Positions 54,467 through 64,000 of a stretch of 64,000 nucleotides of DNA are shown here, one piece after another; the first letter of the stretch is position 1, and every line of letters begins with the position of its first letter. The notes below the pieces were generated by a model. The model was given only the letters and a program-made list of their open reading frames with translations. It had not been told where the DNA came from and ran no database searches. The position numbers were made by a program, and so were the translations under genes. The DNA is from Nematostella vectensis (lineage: Eukaryota > Cnidaria > Anthozoa > Actiniaria > Edwardsiidae), in the NCBI RefSeq assembly GCF_932526225.1, contig NC_064039.1, positions 10,248,139 to 10,312,138 on the forward strand, written 5' to 3'.

Positions 54467-55439
54467 AAATATCCGAAATTGGCGAAATTACCAACATTTA
54501 ATAATCTAGTTTTCACATCACGAAAAGGTTTTTAAGAGTACTGAATTAAAGTAGAAGTCATCTTGTGTTGGAAAACTTCACACCTGTGACCTAACACGTT
54601 GTGCGGTTCTAATATGAAATAGTACTCAAAGCGCAACACAAGTGAGAATCGGTAAAGCGCAAGAAAATCAAGCAGATGCGCTTCCTCTTGCGCTTGCATT
54701 CCAGTGAGAATCAGGAAATTACTTGCTCTGCGCTTGCGCTTACCCCAAGATAGAATGATTCTCTATTAAAAATACATAAATCATAATTATTATGAAATTT
54801 CACGGGAGGTGGTTGAATGCTTTTCTATACCATATATTTAACTGGGACATTATCCGACGGGTATTTAACCTTCCTGATCACAGCTGTGTGCACCTTTGAT
54901 GCTTGAACAGCTTGTTTGATAGGTATAACTTAAACAGCAGGACAGCAGCAGCAGGTTAAATACCTGTCAGATAATTGATGTTTAATTTCTATAAATGAAA
55001 CTGATCTAGTGATTTTTGTTGTATGAACATCAAAGCTAGCTAGAGTTATCTTGGCACTGTGCACGATTTCGTCTCTTATGTCTTTATTAGAATATAGAAA
55101 CTATGATAATAATGCAATGCACCTGGTCTATTGCATTGTGATTCCTTTAGCTATTTAGTAATTACTTGATTATACATTGTATTTCAGTTTACGTTCGTTT
55201 ATCGTCTATCAAAATACTCCTATTGTAAAGATTGTCACGAAAACCGCGGAATACCGGAAGTCCTCTCCCAAGAAATACGAGAGCAATTGTCATAATGCCG
55301 TGCTATGCAATGTTTGATAGCGAGAAAAAAGTATAAAACTAATTTGGAAATCCAGAAATCATATTTTCGATATTTCAGATGTCTCTATCGACTCTCGGCA
55401 TTTCAGTCGCATGAAAAAACATGACATTTTAAAAACTGA

Positions 55440-55660
55440 TGGGGATGATGGGCACTATGGGTGTGGTCAACAGCAATTTTTGCCCCTAAGAGATAGAAAA
55501 TCGGGTGTTGTCAGAGAGGTTTTTAACCGGAAGAGATAGCAGAGTCGGAAAAACCATTAAACTTCCCCTAAGGAATAGCAGTATTTACACAATAAGAGAA
55601 TAGCAGAATTGGGAATATCATGTAAGGAATAGTAGTTGGTTGGAACTACTATTCAGGTCG
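55440..55660 (+). repeat. Dispersed repeat family B, copy 2
   Basis: AGATAGCAGAGTCGGAAAAA, CCCCTAAGGAATAGCAGT and GGGTGTTGTCAGAGAGGTTT parallel the copy at 48620-48920 in the same orientation. Confidence 0.75.
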
Positions 55661-55754
55661 TTTCTCAGTACACTCCAGGGCGGCGACATGATCTCCTCTG
55701 CATTTGAATTTAGATGTTCCCACTCATTTACAAACTCGGCTGCTTGTCCTTCGT

Positions 55755-56140
55755 CTAAAAACTGTTTTTTCTAAGGCCAGGGTACCCTTGCTCCCGAACA
55801 TAATTAATCATCCTTTTCACACACTTTACGCCGAAGACTTCGTCAACAGCTCTTTTTACTACGACCTTTCTTGCAGGCGCTATGTTTTCCTTGTTTTCTT
55901 CTGTATAGTGGTCAATAATATCGTTTAATTGTGCAAAGCTCTTTTTGCTCTTCTCATAATTTAGCATGACCCTTCAATAGAAATATAGATATCAAAATGT
56001 GAATATAAATATTCAAAAGTGCTTGCACAGGTTCGCACCATGTAACTGAAATACGAGTTTGTAAAGAATCACTCTTACCATGTTTTCGCTCCAGTAAATT
56101 CCTTCACGACTTCAGCCTTTTTGGAAGTAGCGCTTAACGT
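55755..56140 (-). CDS. Unrecognised gene, last two exons (partial)
   Basis: The last exon 55971-55755 codes for VMLNYEKSKKSFAQLNDIID, HYTEENKENIAP, KRAVDEVFGVKCVKRMINYV and ends GLRKNSF. The exon before it ends at 56079 with a GTAAGA donor (open to 56140: AEVVKEFTGAKT), and the junction is phase-consistent (TG plus G gives Trp). Upstream exons were not found. The product is charged and helical. I do not recognise a family; a transposon-derived or lineage-specific gene is possible. Confidence 0.45.
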
Positions 56141-59100
56141 TTATCGTTTTCATTAGATCGTAAGGCCGCCAAGAGGATTAAGTTTAGACATTTTTTGATA
56201 ATAGACAAGCTCAGGTATCGATCAGCCCAACGGATGTTTTGGTCAATTTCGGCAGAGCGCGAAGTTTGCTCTCTTGGGTAGGGAGGGTAAAATAGTTTGC
56301 CCTAGTTCCCAGACCGGCCGAGCGCGACATTTCCCCACCTGGCAGGGAGGGTAATATAGTTTGCTCTCCTTCCCAGCGCGGTCAAGCGTAACTAATTGTC
56401 CAACGGCATCGGTCAAGGATAATTGTGGCTACTTTCTCGTTTTAAAATACGGCTAGCGGCCAGGGAAAATAGTTTAGCTCGGATGTTTTGCCACATATCG
56501 AATGTAAGTGTACCCTGGCATAGGTCTTCGAGATAAAAATATTTAGTTTGTTGTTTTTTCCTCTCGAATTTCGACGGTATATGAGTGCTACCGAAAATGG
56601 CGCCTCCAACCTTTTATCCTTCTTTAATAGGGAGAGAGAAGTCATAAATTCCGTTGAGAACCCCCCCCCCCCCCCCAAATCGTTTATTACACGTGAATTT
56701 GACAACAACATGGCATGTTCTAAGTTCTAAGGCAATTTTATTGACAACATTTCACACAAAAAACGCTTTACTCGACCGATCTCAGAACAGCCGAATTCCG
56801 ATCTACGACAAGCAACCATTGCCTGGGCTACCTGTGGTGATACTGCACTCTGGCACTACTGGACATAATAACCGAAATTTCCATTTTCATTAATATTATA
56901 TAAGAACTCTTTATCTTGACTTGACAAGTGTCAAAAGATTTTATCCAAGACTAAACATGGGATAAAAAAGTATAAGCTTTGCTAAATTTGGTCTAAGACA
57001 TCGTACGTGATGTACGTATGTCATATTCTCTTGGAAACATACGTATATCCATTTCGACGTAATGAACAAAACAGGTAAGTGTTTATGTGAAGGCGAGGTT
57101 GATGCTATAATTATTACAGCTAGAAGCATTGGATATCTATAACATACAAGCTTTGATAGATGATTTCCGTCGACAAAGCATTGATCTATTGATTGCAAGG
57201 TTTTTTGTGATTGGTCCTCCAACAATACCCACCTAGAACGACGATGATAAAAAAGTAATTTGAGCTACTCTTTGAATAGTGCTAGACTCCTTCCACTGAC
57301 GAATACAATTATGATGCGGACTGGAGTATATTGCTATAAAAAATAACAGTGTGTGTGTGCTGGGCGAAACCTCTTCCACTGCTTCCGGCCTCGCATGCTT
57401 CCGATACAGTTTGTCAAAACAAATAATTTCATAAAAATTACTTATTGACGATTATTTTTACTAATGGCTCTGTTTAGTGCAGGTAGTGCCGCAAGCAGGT
57501 TGCCCCGTAGGGTTTGTAATAAGATACTCGCTGGCACTACAGCATTTTTAAGTGCTGTCAGAACGAGTGTGGTATCAAAAATGTTAAAATAAATTAAAAA
57601 CTGTCACCCAAATACTCTTAGGAAACGGCTGAGAATAGCCTTTATTTATGGCGACCTAACTTATAAAAATAATTGCCATGTCGTTCGTTCAAATAAATGG
57701 TTATTATCTCTCTCACTTTAATCTTCCTCACAGCGGAAGTATGAACCATGAAATTTAATCCTAATAATTGAGAATGAAAAAATAATTATTTTTTAAGCCT
57801 GACATCACTCTTATACAATCCGATAAGATCTCTTCTCAGTGCCAATAGCAATTAAAAATCAATTAGCAATTGAAAAAAAATGGATTATTTGTTAGTTGTA
57901 AGTTGCTGATCCCGCTTTTTTGTGTTGTTGTTCGGGAGCGCAAAAGCCTTTGAAGCACAGGATATGAAGTGGATGAGATGTTTCCGTTAAGGGAGTTAAA
58001 ATGGGATTACGTATCCATAGGGACGCGAGGGCAGTAGGAAAGATGGAAGAAGTGGAGGGAAGGAGGCTACGAGGCGTTAAGTGGCGCTAAAACGTATGCA
58101 TGACACTTTTCCTTGTAAAAAATTAAATAATGAATGGCGCAGGTGGATCAGAACGGCAAACATTATTACTCGCTTATCTTGGACAAAAGAAAATGAATTT
58201 AATTAGCTTCTGTTGCGGTAGATACTCTTCTGCAGTCCGCACAAAAGTCATTGTGTATTTCCAGAAAATATCCATAGCCTTTCCCCCACATATCAAACAT
58301 ATTCCCCACGGATAGTGTCCTTCGTTTGTTTTGCCTTATATGGTCAATGATGCCCATATTTAGAAGAGCTAAAGTTTTTCTGCTCCCTGATCTCCAGAAA
58401 ACATGGTGAAAAATGCTGATTCCTGTCAATTCGAGACTCGCGGCAAGAATTTTTCAAGAAAAAAATTGATTGCTTGGTCAAATGTTTATGTCACTAATCT
58501 TGAAAAGCCCTGAGACCCAGGCCTCTAAGAAATTGACCGAGCAGGTTTGAAGGTCACCAAAATATTGATATGCCCCCCATGGAGAGGATTGGAAAGTCCG
58601 GGGGGGGGGGGGTGGTCAAACGCCCAGGAATTTCCATAGGGGAGGGGGAATGCCGCCCTTTTTCCTTAACAGTTACTGCATTTTTTTTTCCAGGGGGTTG
58701 GAAATTCCATGGGGGGGGGGGGGGTATGGATATTTTCTGGAACTACACATGGTAAGAGGTAATGCAATCAAAAGGAAAAATAAAAAAGTGAAAACTCTGG
58801 TCCCTTTAAATCACCCAAAGATTGCTTGTATACTTTGGGAAAGACTAGCCTTCCCCCACCCTTGTTCAATCTAGCTTAGACCTCATTCAGGGAATTGCTG
58901 ACAATTTCTTCCTGTTCAGGCGCGTAGTCCGTCCCCCGTGCTTTTCTCAAGTTCGCGCGTGCTGTTCGTAAAAAACGTTTTAAACTATCATGGAATCTAA
59001 CTTATGGAGCATATGTGCCCTTATTATTACCTGGAAAAGACTGGTAGTGTGGAAAAACAAGCTTGCCGTATAGGGTGGTTTTTACTTCCGTCCTACAGGT

Positions 59101-61700
59101 GCTCATTTAGCTAATAAACTTGTACTTCAATACTGGACGGCGATCATGTTTATACGGAACGAAGTTCAGATAATTGTGTTTTAGAATGCGAGATAAGCGA
59201 ACGGTGTAATTCGTTTTATTTTCCGGCTAGTTGACGAAGACTTGTCAGAAACTGAAAGAATAACCATTAAAATAAACTGTCCGATTCGTATGACTTCCGA
59301 AAGCAAAAACCATAATGTTTGTACTACTTGACATCTTGGCGAATAACATTTGAATACAAGGGCATCTGTATTTATTCAACGAAATTGGAATAGCTCTGAG
59401 TCCAAGATTGCCCCTCTTCAAATCCACAAAGCACTAATTTAAAGCATACGTCGTAGAATTGTTGTTTTGTTTTTGGTAGTCACACTTCGCCCGGAAGAAA
59501 AAATAACAAAGGGAGAAGTTTAATTTTTATATTCATTGTCTTTTTGGAACTCAAGGAAAAGCATGGTGCAATGATAAAGCCGAATATGAAGACATTATGG
59601 TAAAGTTTGCTAAGAGGAAGGAAATGGATCATTACTCATTTACTAGATAGAAACGGAATTGTTCACCGTGGGACCATTTCTTACAAGTAACATCAATTTG
59701 CTTGCCTTTGGGACAGAGGACTAAATCATTCCTGTGGATTTTAACGAGCCCCTAAGGACCTCCAGCATATTGATACCACTGTTGCAAAGGTGAGAGTTTT
59801 CTTATTATAGGGTACCTACTTAAATGAAAATAGAAAAAAAAATACCATAAGCTTCATTGTGAAAAAATAAAATGTGTCACTTATTTCGATAATTTGCAAC
59901 TGTTTCGAAATTTTGGAAAAGGCGGGCAGGCGTAGGCCAATATCCAATCTAATATTTTTGTTCACTGTAGCTTTCGGCACTGTCCTATTGCGAGGCCTCA
60001 ATAAAGTGGAATTACCTCAGGCTAATGGAACTGACTATTTATTAAACATTTTTTAAAAGGCAATCGTGCTGAGCGGAGGGAATAGCAAGCTATGCAGTTC
60101 CTTATGTGATAATTTTTCAAGTTCTCACCTTTGTTGGACACTATGGGAAACATTGTACATATATAAATAGCAATGAAAATGAAAGTTTTGGGCCAACAGC
60201 AAAATTCAAAATCAGTCTCCTTCAAACAATAAAAACTAGATAGAGCAATGCGCTATTATGCCGTATTTGCGGTGTTTCAAGGTTGGTTAGTAAAATTACT
60301 CACTGATTTAATTAAATGTAGTTCTGTTAGTTCCGCAGAGATAATTTGTTTCTATGAAAAAAGGTGTGAAGCCGACGAACAAGTAATATGCTCGCTAATG
60401 CAAGTGTATTGTGAGTACATTCATGAGGAAAAACATTGTGTTCATTTTTCCCTTTGTTTTGTGACAGAAAATGCAGTAGATGGTATCTCAATAACAAGTC
60501 AAAGGTAAAATTTATGGATATTACATATATAGACTTTTATTCTAAAAGAATAGAAGAAATGAAAATATTCAAGCAATTTTAATTGTCCTAGATCCTGCAT
60601 TATTTCTTTTTCTATGTGGGAAATATCTGCTCTCTTTACATTAGCCTTTGAAATCTGTTTGATTTCGTGTATTTTCACTTTCAACAAACTATTTGCTAAA
60701 CAATAAATTATACAAATGTACAAAAACTAAATTTAAACCCTGCTGAAAGGTAGATCTACTTGGCTATAAATATCGACATTTTAGTCTCGTTGGCACGAAA
60801 ATCATTTGAAATTTGACTTTTTATTGTGAATGACAACTTTTCGCCAAGCCACCTGCAAACTTACAGACGATAAAATAGAACCTACCAGGGTGGGGGTGTG
60901 GGGGGATTTCGCCTGTACCGTTTATCAGAGAAGGGTTAACAAATACTACCCCATAAAAGTCAAAACAAAATGATAAATTGAAAATCAAACTTTGAAATTG
61001 ACTTTTGACGACCTTATAATTTGAACTTGCCATTTGGGGGAAAAGGAGCAATTACCATTACTTCCTCTAAGCAATAACGTGTTTACAGACAAGCTATTTA
61101 GGTTAACATTTAGAGGAAGATGATATCCCCTGATGGCTTCGCTTGTCAAATTTAGGGCACGATGGCAATAACTAAATAGTAAAAAATTGTTTTGCTACTA
61201 GCAGGGCCGTAATAGGGGGTCGGGGAATGGGGGCACGGTGCCACCCAATATTTTCTTAAGGTTTCTGATTTATTCAGTTTTATCAATCATTAATTCTATT
61301 TTTTCTTGACTATCACGGACTTATATGTATTGTATCCTTTAAGAATAATGCTAAGCAATTAAACGGAACTCAAGTGTTTATTTGTAGTCTTACTGACAGT
61401 CATGTCCAGTATTCTGACATCTGATATGGTAGCAACGCATGCAGTGAGCTCCGACATTAAAAAACCCCATTGTTCACTAGCCAAAATGCTACTATAAGTG
61501 CACTAGGAAACAACAAAACACAAAATAACATTAAAACCGAAATATATTTTGAAAGAGGAAGTAGAACCCTTGCTGTTACGCGTCAGAGCAGGTTCAAGAT
61601 CCGCAAACACTGAGACTTGATGAATAAATAGCAGATCAACTGACCTTCCGCTTTTTATAGTGCAGGCCTCGGTGCGACCGGTGCGCTTGGAGCTTTGACT
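56141..61700. other. Long region without recognised gene
   Basis: Short frames only, none resembling a known family. Noted: a 16-C run at 56661-56676, repeated AGCGCG(A)-CCC-GGGAGGGTAA motifs at 56255-56385 (a duplication of about 68 bp), the family C repeats, and a frame at 59548-59648 (GTQGKAWCNDKAEYEDIMV) of unknown meaning. The last few hundred bases should hold the promoter of the receptor gene at 61701. Confidence 0.4.
58660..58748 (+). repeat. Dispersed repeat family C, copy 2
   Basis: CCTTAACAGTTACTGCA, TTTTTTTCCAGGGGGTTGG, CCATGG plus a run of G, then TATGGATATTTTCTGGAACT. A related G-rich stretch with CCCCCCATGG lies just upstream at 58570-58650, and a reverse-strand relative (GAAAATATCCATAGCC) at 58264-58280. 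Confidence 0.8.
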
Positions 61701-64000
61701 ATGAAGTCTTGCACCTTGTCCTGCGCTGTGGTTTTCGCGGTTTTTATAGTGGCAAATAGCGGAGAGTTTGTATCTGAAATCGAAGGTAAGAAACCGTTTC
61801 CTGTTTTTTTTTTTTTTTTTTTTTTTTTACAGCATCTCTGGTCATTATTTTCATAAATGTCTATGCAATTCCTTGCATAGAGAAAGAGATTATACCTCGA
61901 TATCGCGATACATCAAAACGGCTTTTGAGGATTTATCTTTGCTGACCAAGCTGTCATCCTAATCTGTCTTTTTAATACGGGTAACATGATATTAAGTTTA
62001 TTAAAAAAAATATTAAATTTTTCTAACCCAAGATTCATTATTAATCGAAAAAAGGCTTGACACCTAATAAAAATCTTGTTCATCGGCGTTCATCCTGGTT
62101 GTACCGAATTGGTTCGGTTCTCATGGCCCCGAAGCTCAAGACCCGGAAGCAACCTTCTAATAATTTCTAGAGACTTCTTATTCTTATGAGGTCTTATGCC
62201 AAGGTCTGTGGCGGAAACATGAAAACACATGTTTCAGACCAATCGATCTTTCCTATTATTGGATTTGTTTAGCCTGTTTTAAAGGGGATGAATGAGAATA
62301 GCACACATGCACATACACACAGTCGAGGGCCTTGGACCCGGGAAATTTCCAATTTTCTCGTATAATTCGAAAAAGGCTTGAGTGTTAATGGCTCAAAGCC
62401 TTCCTCGACCGCCAACAAAATGCGAACGAATTATCACGTCTATTTATGTAGCGTCTGACCCGCTATTCAACTCTAATGATACTGTTTAGAAATCTCTCCC
62501 TCTGAAAAGCTATGCTGTAGTGCTAGCTATTATTATCAGTTCAAAGCCAATATTAGACTTTCGCAGTCTCTCTCTGGTCGCTTTGCGACCGTCTGGAACT
62601 CTGAGAGCGGCTTTGAGCAATTGTTAGCTAGTATGGACCTCTGATCTAAAAAAAAGACGCCAGTAATCTGCTTCAAACCATCGTGCATTTCATTTATTCT
62701 TGTCTTGAAAGCCATGATAACGCTAATTTTTTTTAAACCAAACAGCCTCGGTTAGCAGCCATTTTGTCATTCTGAAAAAGACAATGCCATAATTTCGACA
62801 GAAGTTGGTGTATCGGCATGACGGAAAAACCTGCAAAACGCGCAATTCCAGATAGAGAGAGTAGACACAGTTTCTTACAATGGCTATAGGTTCCTTGTAT
62901 TACGGACTGATTTTCAAAACACAAATAACGTGAGGCCGAAGTGCAGATAACCAGATTTTGGCTTTATTTTTTCCTTGATCATCATTGCCCTGTGTATCAG
63001 TTCAGGGACGAAAAGCTCAAATTTCAATTACACTTTAAAAAAAGTCGCATCAATTTAAAAAAAAGTCGCACTTGATATTTTGTTTGCTAAAAGTTGCTAA
63101 GTACTCAGAGAAATTCTTCGCCTTATTCGATGTGAAATGGGCTTATTTGAAGCGTCACGTCATGTTTTTTCGTTATGTCTGGTGTATCAGGTATTAAAGT
63201 TTGTTTCTTCCAATATTAAATGAAAACAATAACAAAGGCGTTCCTGAAAAGTGCGCTTTAATATTGCATAAATATCATATTATTATAGACTTGGACAAGA
63301 GCGGCAGAAAGTATTAATAAACTATGTGATTTTTAACGTTGCGGATTTCCACAGATAACCGAGGTCCCATTGTACTCGAAGGTGACGTCATCCTGGGCGG
63401 TCTCTTTAACGTCCATAGCCGATCCACGACGACCGAAAACGGCTGTGGGTCCATAGACCTCAACCCTGGGTTCCAGTATTACGCAGCTGCTGTCTTCGCC
63501 ATCGACGAAATCAACAAGAACCCAAACATCCTTCCAGGCGTCAAGCTCGGCGCGCGCATTTACGACACGTGTCGAAGCCAAACGATCGGCGGCGACGACG
63601 CTATGGAGATCATCAAATACACATTACTGGACAGAACGAATAGCACCCCTCCCCTGGCGGGCGTGATAGGGCCGTTTCGTAGCGATGTAGCGGTTGCCGT
63701 CGCGAATCTCCTCGGGGTATTCAATATTCCCCAGGTCAGCTTTGGCGCCACTACCACCAAGCTGAGCAACAAGCAGATCTACAAGTACTTTTTCCGGACG
63801 GTCCCGCCAAATTCATTCCAAGGCCGAGCGCTTGTAGACGTGGTGCGGTATTTCAAATGGTCGTATGTGATGACAGTGCATTCCCATGGGGATTACGGAG
63901 AGCCCGGCATGGACGAAGTCAAGAGCGCCGCGGCAAAACATGGAGTGTGTATAGCCGGAGACTATAAACTCCCGCCATTTCCAAAGGAGGAGGATTTTGA
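61701..64000 (+). CDS. Metabotropic glutamate receptor-like class C GPCR, 5' part
   Basis: Exon 1 (61701-61785) codes for a signal peptide (MKSCTLSCAVVFAVFIVANS). Exon 2 (63355 to beyond the window end) continues in phase (G plus AT gives Asp) into the Venus-flytrap ligand domain: VILGGLFNVHSRSTTENGCG, AVFAIDEINKNPNILPG, LAGVIGPFRSDVAVAVANLL, IPQVSFGATTTKLSNK, IYKYFFRTVPPNSFQGRAL, KWSYVMTVHSHGDYGEPGMD. These align with LGGLFPVH, GPGSSSVA, YSATSIDLSD and YVSAVHTEGNYGESGMD of mGlu1. By this alignment the ligand residues Ser165, Thr188 and Tyr236 are kept, while Arg78 is Tyr and Asp208 is Asn. The 1.5-kb intron holds a run of about 25 T at 61804-61828. The cysteine-rich and seven-helix parts lie outside the window. 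Confidence 0.93.

Larger units (their letters stand above)
54134..55754. other. DMRT upstream region
   Basis: No exon seen apart from flanking genes. At 54640-54740 GCGCTTGC / GCGCAAG words recur (AAAGCGCAA, CTTGCGCTTGC, CTGCGCTTGCGCTTAC), forming several short inverted repeats. At 55440-55660 lies a dispersed repeat. Confidence 0.45.

Noticed and set aside
60248-60508. + strand ORF of 86 codons, Cys-rich
   Set aside because: No signal peptide, splice partner or family resemblance; composition is compatible with chance.
61591-61606. tRNA B-box-like GGTTCAAGATCC
   Set aside because: No matching A box or cloverleaf around it.

Overview
The window looks like nuclear DNA of an early-branching animal, most probably an anthozoan cnidarian such as a sea anemone. 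I infer this from AT-rich, intron-containing genes with short GT-AG introns, animal-only families (CEP83, DMRT, KIAA0930, a metabotropic-glutamate-type receptor) and very large CUB/TSP1/LRR/trypsin mosaic proteins. No tRNA, rRNA, CRISPR array or bacterial-type operon was seen. All exon boundaries below were derived by eye from splice sites, reading phase and remembered family sequences; no search was run.

Left part (1-17843): two giant mosaic extracellular genes lie tail to tail. On + (937-11220) is a predicted type I membrane protein: two CUB domains, 20 full TSP1 repeats (18 of them in one exon as near-identical 177-bp units) plus a truncated one, a mucin-like stalk of 81-bp repeats, one transmembrane helix and a tyrosine-rich tail. 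A decayed TSP1 remnant with frameshift and stops sits behind a phase-compatible splice donor at 7680. On - (12432-17843) is a single 5.4-kb exon coding for signal peptide, LRRs, about 20 TSP1, one Sushi/CCP and a trypsin-like domain whose GDSGGP motif reads RDSGGG.

17844-25498 is gene-poor: a broken coding fragment at 20241-20655, 53-bp tandem repeats, a long hairpin element and one doubtful exon.

25499-29094: UBOX5 (-) and an FBXO22-like gene (+) stand head to head about 340 bp apart, two ubiquitin-ligase components behind a probable shared promoter.

29095-38499: a decayed LINE, an inverted-repeat element, then a complete 14-exon KIAA0930 orthologue (-) whose last intron hosts a TIR element and which carries an unexpected Cys-rich segment.

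38500-50700: tandem repeats and a broken fragment, then complete 22-exon CEP83 (-), with a 15-nt microexon, a 112-bp MITE, and intronic 139-bp repeats that copy an exon end with its 5' splice site.

52582-54133: two-exon DMRT (DM-domain) gene (-). 55755-56140: last exons of an unrecognised gene (-). 56141-61700: no gene recognised. 61701-64000: first two coding exons (+) of a class C GPCR of mGluR type, running off the window, with changes at two glutamate-binding positions.

The genes are not an operon. The visible functional links are the UBOX5/FBXO22 divergent pair and the two convergent TSP1-array genes.
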